A DNA stretch of 64,000 bases from Ziziphus jujuba (GCF_031755915.1 NC_083387.1:15273001-15337000), one strand, 5' to 3'. Positions 1 to 13,217 are shown, numbered from the stretch's first letter. The notes: a model not told the origin generated them from the sequence alone. A program made the numbers and translations.

Positions 1-58
1 TCTCTCTCTCTCTCTCTCTCTCTCTCCCCTTCCCTCCCACCTCCTTCCCCACCAATGC

Positions 59-99
<41 letters not shown>

Positions 100-200
100 C
101 ACCTCCCTCCCTCCCTCCCTCCCCACCAATGCTTCTCTCTCTGTCTCTCTCTCTCTCTCTCTCTCCCTCCTTCCCACCCTCCCTCCGCCCTCCCTGCTAT
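1..200. repeat. CT microsatellite with 74-bp higher-order repeat
   Basis: Long (CT)n runs alternate with CCCTCC-rich spacers. The phrase ACCAATGCTTCTCTCT recurs at 51 and 125, so the tract is also a tandem repeat with a period of about 74 bp. It is cut by the window start, so its full length is unknown. Confidence 0.9.
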
Positions 201-1220
201 TTGACTGGGAATGCAAGCACACTTTCTGTGTACTTGAAGATTTTAAGCAAACAAGAAAAAGAAAAAAAATTTTAAAGTTGTTGGAAAGAAAAAGTGACCG
301 CATCAGTGCTTTCAAAGAGAGGTTTCTCGAATGTGCGATAAGTTTGGCCTATCATTTCTTCTCATTTCTTCTCTGTAATCAAAAGCTAAAGTAAAGTTGA
401 ATGCCCAAATATACAAAAGAGTAGGATTAAAAAAATAAAATAAAATGAAAATGCCCAAAGGATTGCTATCATGCCCATTGGGCTAGCTATTTTACCTTGC
501 AGCTGTGGTGATGGTTAGCTCCTAGTGGGAGGATGATGATAGCGAGCAGCACGACGGTGGCGCCAGGACGATGACGGCGATGGCGAACGGTATGAGAAGG
601 CTTTGCCTTTCATGTCTCTCCTCTGTCTCTGGGTGGCTCTCAGTCGAACGATTCTTACCAAGACAATGATGGGCAAGGACGATGTCAGGGAATGGGAGAA
701 GAATTTCGGTGAAAATGGCGACCAAGATGGTCTTTTTCGAAAAGTCTTAACTGTGTTTTCAAAGGGAACGTATAGAAAAAGAAAATCAAACCAAGAAAAC
801 AAAAAAAAGGCAAAAAGCGTTTTGATAGAGAAAAGAACCCCAAAAAAAAAAAAAATTAAAGAAAAAAATATAAATAAGGGTACTTTAGTCCAAATGTATA
901 AAATATTGGTTAGCTTTCAAAAAAAAAAAAAAAAGGGAAAATTTGCTATTTTTCAAGTTTTAAGTTGTACGATGGCTATTTTTTAAAAAAGCCCTTAGCT
1001 GTAAAAAGGCTAAATAGAATTTCAAAGTGGACCTCCAAAACAATAACTAATTAGTCTAATGGACTTTGAAGAAGAAGCCAACAAAAAGTTAAGAAGTACC
1101 CTAGTAATTATTCGTCTGACGGACGTCCAAGCCTTAACTAACTTCAAAATGAGGCCGTACAATGCTAAGCGACCCAAGTTTCTGTTTTATTTTTTATTTT
1201 ATTTTATATTATATATACAA
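201..1220. other. Unassigned AT-rich DNA
   Basis: No feature is supported here. The 500-740 stretch is more GC-balanced than its surroundings and is open in several frames on both strands, including one of 127 codons at 603-986. That frame ends in poly-lysine encoded by A-runs and resembles no family I know, so I do not call it a gene. The run of A-tracts from 800 to 950 looks like decayed transposon or retroposon sequence. Confidence 0.5.
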
Positions 1221-2390
1221 TTAGTATCCATCCCGTGTGATGCATGACATGTTTAACGATAATATATGATTTTAAAAATAATCTATAATAATTAATTTTA
1301 TTTAAAAATTTTATTTTTAATAAGTATATTTAGATTTTTTTTCAATTTATGCTATAAAAGTTTATTAATAACTATAAATTTGACATCTACATAAAATACT
1401 ATATGATCATAAAATTCAAATTCAAAAATATTTACTGGTGTAATTTTTTCCATATATGAAATTTTCCTATCTAATTTTTTTCATTTTTGAAATTTAAATT
1501 CAAATTCAAATGATTGTATATAATTTAATTCAAATTCAAATTTATTTAAATAATATTTTTCACCTATAGAATTTAAATTTAGATTCCAATATTTTTTGGA
1601 TTCCTTACAAATAATTAATTTCCATATATTAAACACTCATAATGTAATTTAATTATTATTATTTATCCTATAAACATATTTTTGTCTTATAAGGAAATTT
1701 ATTTATGGAATTCAAATTAAAAATATTTACTTATTTAATTTTTTTTATCTATAAAATTCAAATTCAAATTTAAATTTAAGTGTATTTATATAATTTTATT
1801 CAAATTCAAATATATTTGTATAATATTTTTCATATATGGAATTCAAATTCAAATTCAAATGTATTTTTTGATTTTTTGCAAATAATAAATTTTCCTATGT
1901 TAAATATTTATAATATATTTTAATTATATTTATTATTATTATTGTTATTATTATATTATTATTATAACCTAATTAACAATAATAGGTATATATACATACA
2001 ATATATATAGAGTTTTACTAACTATATGTGTCGGTTTGTACATTACGATATAAGTCAGTATCAAATTATATATAACTTATGATGTATTGTACATATTTTA
2101 TTTTAATATTACAAATTTGATTATGACATATATTTAATGTGCTTGACAATATTCATTATAGTAAAATTATATATACATATATATATATATTATAAATATA
2201 TATTTATTGTTTACTTAAAATTTATCAAAACAAAATTTGATTTATATATATTTGGGTACAATCATAAAAGATAAGATCATAAATAAATACAATAAATATA
2301 ACTAAAATAAAAAATGATTTTGGAAGAAAATTGGATTGGTAATATGCTGACATGTGGTATTCACTATTCTTGTTTTATATATTATATAGA
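1221..2390 (-). mobile_element. Non-autonomous Helitron, minus strand
   Basis: Read on the minus strand, it begins at 2390 with TCTATATAATATATAAAA, a typical plant Helitron 5' end. It ends at 1221 with CTAA, which fits the CTRR 3' rule and is followed by T. Just inside the 3' end is a decayed hairpin region around CCCGTGTGATGCATGAC (1232-1248). The 5' end and the ~150 bp behind it resemble the ends at 6009 and 59203, and the interior recurs inverted at 62060-62760. It has no Rep/helicase coding and is about 1.17 kb long. The base before the 5' end is T rather than the usual A, so the ends need checking against other copies. Confidence 0.5.
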
Positions 2391-4255
2391 AAAACTATAT
2401 CTTCGTTCGTAAATATATTAAAAACTTCTTTTAAAAGAAATATAATAGCAATTTACTTTTGAAAACCTCATTGAAATCATATGCAAAAGTGAATATGTTC
2501 AATAATAATTTAATAAATTATATCCTCACGTTTTGACTAATTATTTATGCTAAATAATAAATTTTAATAATAATGATGATGACCATTTAAAATACAAAAT
2601 AATAGTCTAAACAAAAAATTACAAAATAGATAACAAAATATATATATATATATATATAGATAGATATATCTGTATATATAATAAAAGCTTCCAAGTATAT
2701 AAAAATTGGATCAATTAAGAAATAATGAAAAAATAAACTAACCATCATATGTGTAATGTGATTTTTGATTCTTTTGAAATCTGATCTGTATTTGTTTTTT
2801 TATCTTGGCTTCTTTGATAGACGGTACATTCATTATCAATCTTTAACGCAAGATAAATTTGACTATTTTGACCATTACAATTACTAATTCGACCTTAGTT
2901 TAAGAATCCAAAAGGGCATGAAATAATTAATTTACTTTTATTAATTATCAAAATATACAAAAAACCAAATAATAAACCATGTATAGAAAAACAAAAAAGT
3001 ATCAATTTCTTTTATATCTTTATGTTAATCAATAATCCCAATAAAGAGAAAATTCTTTCTTTTCTTATATTGCTTGAAAATGAAATCCTATTTCTCATTG
3101 TTTCTTTTCGTCATTTGCAGCATTTGATTTTTTTTAACTACATTTTGTTTCAATGAAAAAAAAAAAAATACACAAATCTATAACACTAAATTTAGTCTAG
3201 AATTATATAGAATCAAGGCCTTTTTTTTTTTTTTTTTTTCATTTCTCTATTTACTTAAACCCATGGGCAAAGCCAAAAATAAACATTTGGTAGGCCAAAA
3301 TAAATTTTTGCAAAAAATGTGTTTTATAATCTAAATCTCATTATAATAAGTTTTTTAATAAATCCAACATTTATGTAATATTTTTTCAAATAACAATTTG
3401 TTAAAAATAAAAGTATTCTAGTCATTGCATTTCATTTTTTCTTATAAAACAATAATAATATTTATCATGCTCTTATCAAACATTATTATGATTATGATCT
3501 TGATATTCTAATCATTGATTATTTCCATTGCATATGTACAAATTAGAATAAAACGTAACTTTTATGCTACCTATATTTTTTTGAATGTATTCAAATAATT
3601 GTTATTGGTAAGGGAAAAAAAAAAAGAAATTCAAAGGCAAGCACAACCAAAATTTGTAATGGATAGGAATGTGATAAGAAATCTAAGCAATATAAACATA
3701 AAAATAAGCCAAAATAATAGTTATCTCATCCAAGCTAAGTTGAAACTCGTTTTCTCCACTACTTTTAGTATATGTGCCTCATGTAAAGGTATGTGTTTAT
3801 GGGTATTCTAAACTTTAATCTTTTTAATTATTTTCTCTATACAAATGGGTAAAGAATTGAGGTTGAACTAAACTATTTTCTTATTTACAATTGAAGTGAT
3901 TTTGTTTTTTTCAATATAAAAGTTGTCTGATTATTTTGTATGGATAAAAAAAAATAAAGAGAATGTTTTGATGTCCTAATATTTAAAGATGAAAAAAACG
4001 AAAATTTGGCTCATATATATATATATTATCATAACATACATAAATAGTTGACCATATAAATCTATATGTACATTATCATAATGAAAAGAATGTTTTGATG
4101 AATTATTATTGACAAAATAAAATATATATGATAGTTGATCATACATATATATATATATATATATTATCATAATTTTAAGATTATCTTTTAAATGCAACTT
4201 AAAATATATATATATATATATATATACATTAACAAATGAAACAAATGTTTAAAAG
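2391..4255. other. AT-rich intergenic DNA
   Basis: No gene or complete element is visible. There are (TA)n runs near 2641, 4016, 4147 and 4205, and a T-tract at about 3219-3239. The sequence 4160-4200 (ATTATCATAATTTTAAGATTA and following) recurs near 4433-4480, so local duplication has occurred. Short open frames here are AT-driven chance ORFs. Confidence 0.5.
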
Positions 4256-4721
4256 GACTTATATTTATACATATATATATACACATGTACATCTTAAACA
4301 TATTTTTGAAAAATATTAAAAAAAATGCATTATTTACCTTCAAATTTTTGTAAGAAAATAAATCTCATTATTTGTTATTGCATTTTAATTTTATTATTTT
4401 ATAATGAAATTCCATTTATTACTGACTATATATATATTATCATAATTTTAAGATTATTTTTAAAATGCAACTTAAAATATGTATATATATATATATAAGT
4501 ACATCTATATAGGTACATCTTAAACATTTTTTGGAAAATATTAAAAAAAATGTATTATTCATCATAAATTTCTTGATAAGAAAATAAATCTCATTATTAG
4601 TTACTGTATTTTAATCTTATTATTTTATAATAAAATTATGTTTATTACATATCTATATATGAATATGTATTAGTTTATAAAATTATTATGTGAAATATTT
4701 TAATAATAAAAAATATTTTAT

Positions 4722-4774
<53 letters not shown>

Positions 4775-5030
4775 ATTATCTTTTAAAATTTAAAAAAGAA
4801 TCCAGATAGGAGCTCAATCTCATTATTAATTTATTTATGGTTACATATATTTTAAAGATATGAAATAAGAATATCAATCTTATAATTGAAATGTATATAT
4901 TAGAATATTGAAGTTTCATTTATTACATATACTTATATAAATATGTATTAGTACATGGAATTTCTATGTGAAAAATATTTAATAAAAAGAATATCTTTTA
5001 CTATATAATAAAATAAAAAAATTAATCTCA
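4256..5030 (+). repeat. Three diverged copies of an AT-rich interspersed repeat
   Basis: Three direct copies lie at about 4256-4440, 4490-4735 and 4850-5010. They share the order: TA-run, acatctTAAACAT, GAAAATATTAAAAA, aaATAAATCTCATTATT, TTATTACATAT and a block of AATATT/AATAAAA. A fourth copy in the same orientation is at 61695-61935, and a weaker one at 55040-55280. No coding is seen. The family may be internal Helitron sequence, because copies lie near Helitron-like termini at both ends of the window. Confidence 0.55.
4724..4776. repeat. (TA)n microsatellite
   Basis: A nearly uninterrupted TA dinucleotide run separates two copies of the AT-rich repeat family described for 4256-5030. Confidence 0.9.
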
Positions 5031-5319
5031 CTCTCAATTACTATACATAAAATATTGTTATTTTGCAACAAAATAAACATAAAAACTAATAAAAATATTT
5101 GTATATAAATTATAATTTTTTTAATGTTTTCTTATAAGTATATAAAATTTATGTACCCCAATTTAAATATATATAATATTCTTTATCATTTTTTTTGTAT
5201 TTTGTATTTTTTATTATTTACTGAGAATATAGTATGAATATATATATATATATATATACACAATATTATTTACTATATATATATATTATAATATTAAGAT
5301 AACTGGAAGGTGTTACTTA

Positions 5320-5382
5320 CTAATTTATAGTTAAATATATTTGATTTATTTATTATTTTAAATTTATTTCAAAATTATTACC

Positions 5383-5418
<36 letters not shown>

Positions 5419-6009
5419 TAATTTAAAAAGGATAATTGCTGCGTTCTTGGATAATGATCTCCAAAATCTTCCCTATTGGCTTTAACATAATTGATCAAAA
5501 TATGATTTTCCTAAACCATCCATCTTGTATAATAATAAAAATATATATTAACTGATAATAAAATAAGATCAAATAATTTGTTTTAAAAATAAATCTTATT
5601 TTGCTATGTTTAACAATTATTATTTATAATATTATATTTTTATATCCAAATAAAAAGATATTTTTATTAATTTCCATTAGTCATATTTGTATATCTAAAA
5701 TTATTTAAAATATATTTAATTAAAAAAACTATATATATACAAATACATTTTACATATTTGACTTATTTGGTAAATAAAATAAAATCAAATATTTTATTTA
5801 TTTTAAATTTATTTCAAAATTGTTACCATATGTCATTTTATAAATTGTTTAATTGTTATTGAATTTATATATATTTCATTATAACCATAAAATGTAAAAG
5901 AATAAATAAATAATAAAATAAAAATAAAAAAGATGTTTTTGGAAAGAATTTAAAAGAAGTTTATGTTGGCACATGATCCATATTTTTCTTCTTTTATATA
6001 TTATATAGA
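5320..6009 (-). mobile_element. Helitron 5' portion, minus strand
   Basis: On the minus strand the sequence starts at 6009 with TCTATATAATATATAAAAG, preceded by A, which matches A|TC insertion. ACATG follows about 35 bp in, as in the ends at 2390 and 59203. The segment 5320-5760 also matches the interior of the Helitron-like DNA at 58262-58960. No CTRR end with hairpin was found to the left, so the element is either truncated or its 3' end has decayed. The left coordinate marks only where the recognisable homology stops. Confidence 0.45.
5384..5419. repeat. (AAT)n microsatellite
   Basis: A run of about twelve TAA/AAT trinucleotides lies inside the Helitron-like segment. Confidence 0.9.
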
Positions 6010-7770
6010 TTAGGCTTTTATATGGTTTTTATATCAGATTTTTCTTTACTTACTTATCGAATCATGATTTAAAAGCTAAAATTTAAAAATATATCTATGA
6101 CTCACCTAATCTTTAGAGGTTCAATTATCCTAAATAATATATTAGTATGTCATTAAATTTATATTAAACCATTACTTGATTTTTAGATTTTAGTTCTTAG
6201 ATCATTTGGTAGCTTGTACTGGGATATATATTAAAAAAAAAATCAATGGTATTATTATATTTAATACTATGTTCGATGGTGCAAATTGATACATTAGCTA
6301 CTTGGTGTTTTTTTTTTTTTTTTTTTTTTAAATTATTTTTTTTTAATGCATCCCACCGCATACTACCAATACACCCCAATTTCTTTCTATTACGTAATGC
6401 AAAACATAACGTGAAGAAAAACTTCTTTGCGCATGTGAAGAAAGCTAGAAGAATCCAATGAAACTGGTCTTTTTGATCTGCAAATATAACCTTAACACCC
6501 AAATTTTTTATTTCCTTTCTCCTTTCCAAATTGTTCGTTTTTGAAAAAATTAAAAAGAAAAAAATTATTTTCGGATTTTTTTTGCAAGAAATTATGCTCA
6601 AATCTTGTATCTTCTAGAGTATTCTAGACAACTTTTGTTTCATTTTCTTTTGTGGTTTTGGGTATCAAAGTATTTGCTTTTTTCTTTTTTTTTTGTTATG
6701 TGATTTTGAGTTTTTATTGTATCAGGTTGTGAGCTGTGATCTGGGTTCTTGATTTCTTCTATTCCATTTGAATCTTGGAGTTCTTTATGAGAATTTGAGG
6801 TGGATTCTTTGGTGGGAACTGAGAAACTTTCGTCAGTGGTTGGGCAACATATGATTGAATTGTAATATAGCCTTAAAGAAAGCACTGTTATACCCAAAAA
6901 AAAAAAAATAATAAATAAATCAAAATTCTTGGGGTCTTGCTTGGAAAATATCAAAACTGGTGGGAATTTAAAATTTTTTAGAAAAATAAAATTTTCTTTT
7001 ATTTGGATAGCTTTCAGAAGGAGGAAATTGAGGTCCTATGGGAAATAAAATCTCTTAATCTGGAAAAATAAAGTGGAAAATGAATCCTCTAAAAAAATTA
7101 TCATTTTAAAATCAATGTATTTTATTAAAAAAAAATTTATCTTCAATTTTTAACATATAAATTAATTAATTACTTGTAGGTCCTAAATATCATTGTACAA
7201 ACTAAATACTTTGAAAAATAATTCATAAAAAATTAAATTTTGGAAAAGTAATTTCCAATAAATTAATTTTTAAAAATTAGTTTCTTTTAAAATTTTGACA
7301 CTTTCCAATTAACGTCTAGTTGTTAAATTAATCTAATTGATCTACATGCAAAAAGCTTAAATAAAGTAGAGTTCTTTGATATTGTCAAGTGTAATTTTTC
7401 TTTTCTTTGTTTGCTTTTTTAATAAACAAATGTAATATATATATATATATATATATTTTGGTTGAATAAACAAGTGTAGATTTTATTTGTTCTAGAACTA
7501 TGTATATTTTATACATATTTTATAGGTTGCTCTTTCTCTATTAAGCTTTTATTTTTTAAAAAATATGTTAAAAAAAAAAAAGCTATTTAAATGATGCGTT
7601 ATTGGTTAGATGATATAGAATGATACATAGGAGCTATGCGGAAGTTCTCTTCATAAATCCTTTGTAATGTCATTTCCATGTTAAATTCCATATTTATACA
7701 TGCATATATGTATATATATATATATATTTACCATATAAGTGAGAAATATTAGATATAGGTAGATACATAA
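6010..7770. other. Unassigned DNA with a gene-like patch
   Basis: Mostly AT-rich with poly-T tracts. From about 6360 to 6870 the sequence is more complex and, on the plus strand, resembles the U-rich 5' leader and first intron of a plant gene. No coding exon follows. A 104-codon minus frame (6640-6954) ends in lysine-rich low complexity and resembles no known family. I consider it a fragment or chance, not a gene. A (TA)n tract lies at 7436-7456. Confidence 0.35.
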
Positions 7771-8188
7771 GAGCATCTCCAATGATTTTGACTATTGCCA
7801 ATTTTTTTATTTTTTTTACTATATCAGAAAAATAGGCATTTATTTAGAAAAACCTCTCTAATGGGTTTGTTTAAACACCATATTAAACTGATACGGTAAC
7901 AATAAAAAAATAAATACTGTTAAGGTGATCCTTTACTTTTAGAGGGTATATCAAACATTGTAAAATTTATTCAAAAGTAAACTTTTCCTTAAAAAAAATA
8001 ATTTTTCAAAAAGGAAAACAAAACTTAATAAAATATATATAATTATTTAATAGTCATGAATAAGCTTTGGCACATTATCATTGGAGAACAATTTTAAAAT
8101 TGATTTTATATTTATGTCATCTAAATTTAGATGATATCAATTTTTATACCACATAAGCAGTAATCCACATTCACCATTAGAAATACTC
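7771..8188. mobile_element. Tourist-like MITE (PIF/Harbinger type)
   Basis: A 418-bp element begins GAGCATCTCCAATG, and its other end reads GAGTATTTCTAATGG on the opposite strand, giving an imperfect terminal inverted repeat. Both ends are flanked by TAA (7768-7770 and 8189-8191), the 3-bp target duplication typical of PIF/Harbinger MITEs. It contains no coding sequence. The TIR is partly decayed, suggesting an old insertion. Confidence 0.55.
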
Positions 8189-9387
8189 TAATATTAATTA
8201 GCTAAAAATATTTTAATATATGTCATTTAAATTAAGAAATCAATTAGGTCGACTTCTAATTATTTTATCTAATTTCAAAACAAAATATCTTGATATTATG
8301 CTCCTAAAGCTGGTTCGACTCCATTTCAAGGTGGATTGACGAGGCTATGTTTGGGATTGATTTTCTAAAACTTATTATTAAATAATCAAAAACTATTTCA
8401 AGTGTTTGGTAAAATTTAAAAATTCTTATTTTACAAAAGTCTATATTCTCTAACAGCTATTTTAAAAAGTATAAAATATTAGCTTTTGATATTTTGATTT
8501 TAGTTTATCTGATTATATATAAATAAAACACCAATTTTAATCATTATTAAAAAATTAATATCATTTTGGATTGCAAAGATAGGTTGCTAAAGATGTTGTG
8601 AAGGAGGCAAAGGCGAGGAAATGAGGCTACCTAAGAAGACTATGACTGCTTTTGCTTTTATTTTTTATTTTTTTATTTTTATCTTACTGTAGATGAAGTG
8701 AAGAGTCTATGTATAAGCTTTTACTTCATATACTAAAAAATTATATGTTTTTACTTTCTTGCAAGTGGGGGCATTAAGCCGAGTATCAAAATTTTCAAAC
8801 TTGGATTCAATAATTTTTGAAGTGATCAAGCTTGGTTTAAGCTCATCAAATTTTGAAATTCGTTGTTCAATATTAGCTCAACTCATTTATTACAAGTTCA
8901 AATTTAGCTTGACTTGGTTCATTTTAAGATAAAAGTTAAAAAAAAAAAATTGAACAATTAATTTACAAATTTTTTTCATCGTTGAATTATTAATGCATTC
9001 CATTTGTTTTATAAAATTAATTTTTTATTAGATTATTTATATATTATTAGCATTTTATATTGTTAAATTAATATTATATGTTTTCTGCATGATTAAATTA
9101 ATAATATGACATAAATGCATATAAAATATAAATTTGAGCTTTTGTTCATGACAGGCTCATATTATTTGTGAGTTGAGTTGGAGCGAGCTCAATCCGGATC
9201 AACCATAAGTCGAGCCTATTTATAGCCTTAATTGTAAGAAGGAGCGAAAATGAGTGGATCAGATTCAGGGAATCGATTGGCTGAAATAAATCTAGGCATG
9301 ATCTATATGCATGCATGTATGTATATATGTATTGTTACATAAGAGGTGTACTGTTAGATGACACTTATGGCATGGGAGATAAGGATT
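8189..9387. other. AT-rich DNA with possible MITE fragments
   Basis: No gene. The stretch from 8345 (TATGTTTGGGATTGATTTTC, then AGTGTTTGGTAAAAT) resembles the left half of hAT-type MITEs, but no matching right end is present. The stretch 8770-9235, rich in AGCTC, GAGCTC and GAGTTG words and ending AGCCTATTTATAGCC, resembles another common plant MITE type. Neither has clear ends or target duplications. Confidence 0.3.
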
Positions 9388-9411
9388 GTATGTATGTATG
9401 TATGTATGTTA
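9388..9411. repeat. (TATG)n microsatellite
   Basis: About five GTAT units in a row. A related ATGT-rich patch lies at 9308-9332. Confidence 0.85.
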
Positions 9412-9673
9412 CCTAAGAGTTGAGACAAGTGCTAATAAGCTTTTGAAAGTGTCATGGAAAGCAGAGGCAAAATGTTGATAATCAATATGTAAAGTAGTTT
9501 AATTTTCAGGACAGTTTAGATTTTGGTGTCATTGTGATCCTTCGATAAGCTAAAATATTACTTAATATACGCCATTCATATCATTTATGCATCTTAAATG
9601 TCAACAAATAGCTCTTGATTGAATATGCACCTAAAAGATCGGTGCTAAGATCATTATATATATGGGGGAAAAT

Positions 9674-9708
9674 TCTACAAAACAAGATGTATATTCTTGT
9701 TCTGTAGA
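9674..9708. repeat. 35-bp hairpin
   Basis: Arms TCTACAAAACAAGA and TCTTGTTCTGTAGA pair at 13 of 14 positions around a 7-nt loop. It may be a relic of inverted termini brought together by internal deletion of a MITE. No flanking target duplication is obvious. Confidence 0.6.
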
Positions 9709-10982
9709 TGAGCCAATCAAGGCCAATTAATTTTTTTCATATTTTAATTGTATAAAGTAGAGCTGATTAATTGATAAACAAAAAAAATATTGAATTTTAA
9801 ATTCCCTTTAATAAAAAAAAAAGAAGAAAAAGAAATTCAAAAATCTTTTAATGGAAAAAAGAAAAGCAGCTATTTTGTTTTGTTTTGACCAATAGGAGAA
9901 ACTCATTTCTTCCCAATCCCACCCAGTTCAATTTATAGGAACACTAATTTCTTCACATTGCCAAGTGGCAGTGGAGCTCAACTCTTACTTAGTTAATCAT
10001 ATAGCTTTATGGCAATATGGTTCACCTAATCATATTCTTGTTTTTTTAGATAATAGTTGTTTCAAGATATTAATTTTTACTGATTGTATTGTAAATAAAT
10101 TTTCTCTTTCTTTTGTTATTAACTTAAACAATTTGTCTCTCTTTACATTGATTTTTATAGGTTTTATAATGATTTAGGTTTTTCTTTGGGCTCTGTACGT
10201 ATTGACACTATGGCAGTATATTCTTCTTCAATTTTCAGAGCCTTCCCGCACCTTTAAAAAATAGCTCCTAGTTGCTACTTCTATGTTCTTAGAAGGCTCT
10301 AACACCATTCCTAGACAGAGACCATACATCTATTCCGATCTAAATTCTACTTTATTTGCTTATTTTTCTATCTCATACTTTTCATGATAACAAAAAGATG
10401 AACAACAAAAATCCTGGAAAGAATAAAGAAAATGGTTAGTTATGTACTTGTAATATGCATAATCATTTAATGAGACATAGGTTAATTATAAAAAGTAACT
10501 TAGATTTTAGCTAGAATTGCAAAATTTATTGTTAGTAGTGTTGTTTATTTAAAAAATAATAATTTTTTTTTGCTTCTTCTTTTATTTATTTATTTATTTA
10601 TTTTTTTTTTTGTTGCAATTGCTATGGCTCATTGTGATGTGTTGATTCTACAACATTAAACGACAAGTAGCCATATATTTTGCATATTGTTTCAACATAT
10701 AACTAACTTAGATTTGAATCAATGTTGTATAAGATCAAGCTAAATGGAAGACAACGTTAAGCAAATAACCGATGATGTTGGTTTAAAGAGAAAGAGAGAA
10801 AAATTGATTATGATGACAATGCCAAATAATTGTCGAGGCCTTGGAAAAATTATTTGTGGGAATTAATTTATGCATATGTGTATTATTTATAGATTATTCA
10901 ATGCATGCCATGTGAAAATAAAATAGAAGATTAGTTAACCAATGGCTACAATTTTGTTATCATTGCTAATTATATATTTAAT
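9709..10982. other. Unassigned AT-rich DNA
   Basis: No supported gene. A 70-codon frame at 9965-10177 has no recognisable domain and is flanked by AT-rich DNA. Poly-A and poly-T tracts occur near 9815 and 10560-10610. Confidence 0.5.
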
Positions 10983-11126
10983 TGATAAGACCTGTCTCAG
11001 GAACCCTCCCAGGATCTCCCGGGTGGTCCCGCCTAGTGAAGTCCCACTGGACAATCCCTAGAGGATATCCAATGAAACCCCACTTAAAACATAAACAATC
11101 AAACACAAGCATTATCAATAATACCT

Positions 11127-11162
<36 letters not shown>

Positions 11163-12349
11163 AATACACAACAGCACAAAAGTCCATAACCGGCCTATTG
11201 TATCACAGGTCATAACTACACATACATACAATATGATCTCTACTGAGTTTAATATTTAGATCAGAGTATTCTAAGAGTGTAAACAAAGGTTAGAAGTACA
11301 ACTGAATAATAAATGAGTTCAGAAAGATAAGGCTAAAATAAAGAAAATATAAGTACTATTGCTGTCATGGAAGGAACGAAGTAACAAGCGGTGCGCGAGG
11401 TAGATTGCTACTAACTACTTGGACATAGGAAAACGAATTTAAAACAATAAAATGTGAGATAATGACATCTCAGTGATAGTATAATAGAAAAATAATAATT
11501 TAATTCGGTAAAATCTTTCTCTCAAGACCTCTCATTCCACTCATTTGAAAAGTTTCCCGTTTAAAAATTATTTTATAAAACTCAAACTTGTACTCCAATT
11601 CAATATCATGAAATAGGTGCTCAAAAGGTATAAAATGAACAATCAATATAATATTATAAAATGACTTGATCAAGATGTAAAAATTGAGCATAAAATATTA
11701 TAAACACAGTTTCGCAAAATAATTATGATAGTGCAGTAATAATCACATTATTTGAAAGCCAACAACCTACTCAAAATATATACAATGTACCAAACTGTAA
11801 ACCGTGGGATTTACCTACCTCACGATCCTTAATATACAAAAGGCATCGTGGAAGTAATAAACCGTTGGGATGTACCCAATCTCACGGCCCGTGGCAATAA
11901 TAAACCTATGGGATGAACCCAACCTCACAGCACCGTAGCGAAAATACACCTGTGGGATAATGTAACAACCCGTACCAAAATACATATGTTTTAACAAGTT
12001 TGATCAAGTTTGACTAAGTTTGATCAAATTTAACCAAGTGAACAATAGGTGGGTCCAAGTTGATTTTTCAATGGTCAATTTTTTTTTGTTTGATTGAGGT
12101 ACCATTGTGTAGGTCTCATCACTATGAGTTCATAGACTAGTGGCATGTCAAATTCCGAGTTACGAATAAAAAATTATGATTTTGAGAAATTTGAAGCGTA
12201 AGTTTCATATCAGTATCAAAATCAATCCCCAGTTTTAGTCTATTAGTGACCCAAGGCTCTATATAAGCCTCCATAAACATGTTAAATAGGAAACAAACTC
12301 CAAAATATCCATTTCATCCCTAAAACCCGAGAAATTATCCCCTAGACCT

Positions 12350-12562
12350 GTGGATCCAAATTGGATCGTTTCAACCAGTTTAACGTCAAATCGGGTCACT
12401 ACCATTTTTTCCCATTTTGGCCACCAATCTCTTACACACACCAGCCAGGGAGGAAGCGCACGTGAAGGTGAGCTTAGCTGTGAAATTTCACGGCGCACGG
12501 CTACTAGATGCATCTGGATCTGGCTGGCGAAGTTGGCTGCAGTCTGCGAGGTGGGTCACTGA
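12350..12562 (+). other. Short frame shared by solo LTRs A and B
   Basis: A 70-codon frame starts with ATG inside solo LTR B. The equivalent frame in solo LTR A is 16304-16543 on the minus strand, 79 codons, also starting with ATG. Both share NWIVS near the start, then SNRVT, HQSLT, EGEL and ISRR in order. The frame has therefore stayed open in both copies over about 50 codons. I recognise no domain. Simple DNA homology with few indels is enough to explain this, so it is not called a gene. Confidence 0.3.
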
Positions 12563-13156
12563 ATTTTCATGTTTTCCAGCCATTTCAGGCCAACCCATAC
12601 ACCTATCCTATCCTACCATTTTTGGACCCTCTTAACTCATTTCTGTGCTTCTTTTGCCTAGACTCTTCACCGGTTGAGAAATAAGACAGTGGGAATTTCA
12701 GCCAAAGCTTCAACCAAGTTTTCTGACCACCGGAGGAACTTTTGGACCGAGGTGGGCATACCATCGGGTTCTTTATCTCTTGGACTTTCCGTAGACATAA
12801 GTTTATGAATTTTGGAGGTTGTTTGGTAATTTTTTCATTTTTGGATCAATTAGTTAACTATCGGATAAATTCGGACTGTGTTTGGACAAAACTGGTCAAA
12901 TTGGTCAAAATTAGATTGGGATTAGTAAAATTAGATATTATTAGGACCTGTTAGAAGGTTCAATTTTGAAAGATTAGCTTCCAGGTGCAAAGCCCCAATT
13001 TAGATACCGGGTTTTAAAGGTACGCAGTATAGTTGGACCGATCAGTGTTCAATTTGCATAATTTTATAGTTGTACAAATTAATTTAAGACATTTGGTGTT
13101 AAAAAATATCTTTGGTTCAGTTATTGGAGCCTGATAAATATTTTATTATATTACAG

Positions 13157-13217
13157 GCACTCGAGTTGAGCCTGGAGGCGATTTTGCAAAGAAGCAGGAG
13201 TGAGCATCTGCAGTACT
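13157..13217 (+). other. 61-nt putative mini-exon in solo LTR B
   Basis: The block is preceded by TATATTACAG and followed by GTGAGT, matching plant 3' and 5' splice signals. The same 61-nt spacing occurs in four other LTR copies. A second acceptor-like site (TTCACCTAG) ends at 14371. Confidence 0.4.

Noticed and set aside
515..986. Overlapping open frames on both strands, up to 127 codons
   Set aside because: No recognisable domain, poly-lysine tail from A-runs, and open in several frames; not enough for a gene call.
3410..3430. Helitron 3' end at CTAG near 3417
   Set aside because: No hairpin lies beside it, so it cannot be paired with the 5' end at 6009.
6197..6601. 134-codon minus-strand frame
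   Set aside because: Runs through poly-A/T tracts giving artificial K-runs and F-runs.
6640..6954. 104-codon minus-strand frame as a gene
   Set aside because: Ends in low-complexity lysine, no family resemblance; the plus strand looks more like a leader/intron fragment, but no exon follows.
8345..8720. hAT-type MITE
   Set aside because: Only a left-end-like sequence is visible; no right end or 8-bp duplication, so not called as an element.
8770..9240. MITE rich in GAGCTC words
   Set aside because: Termini cannot be defined and no target duplication is seen.
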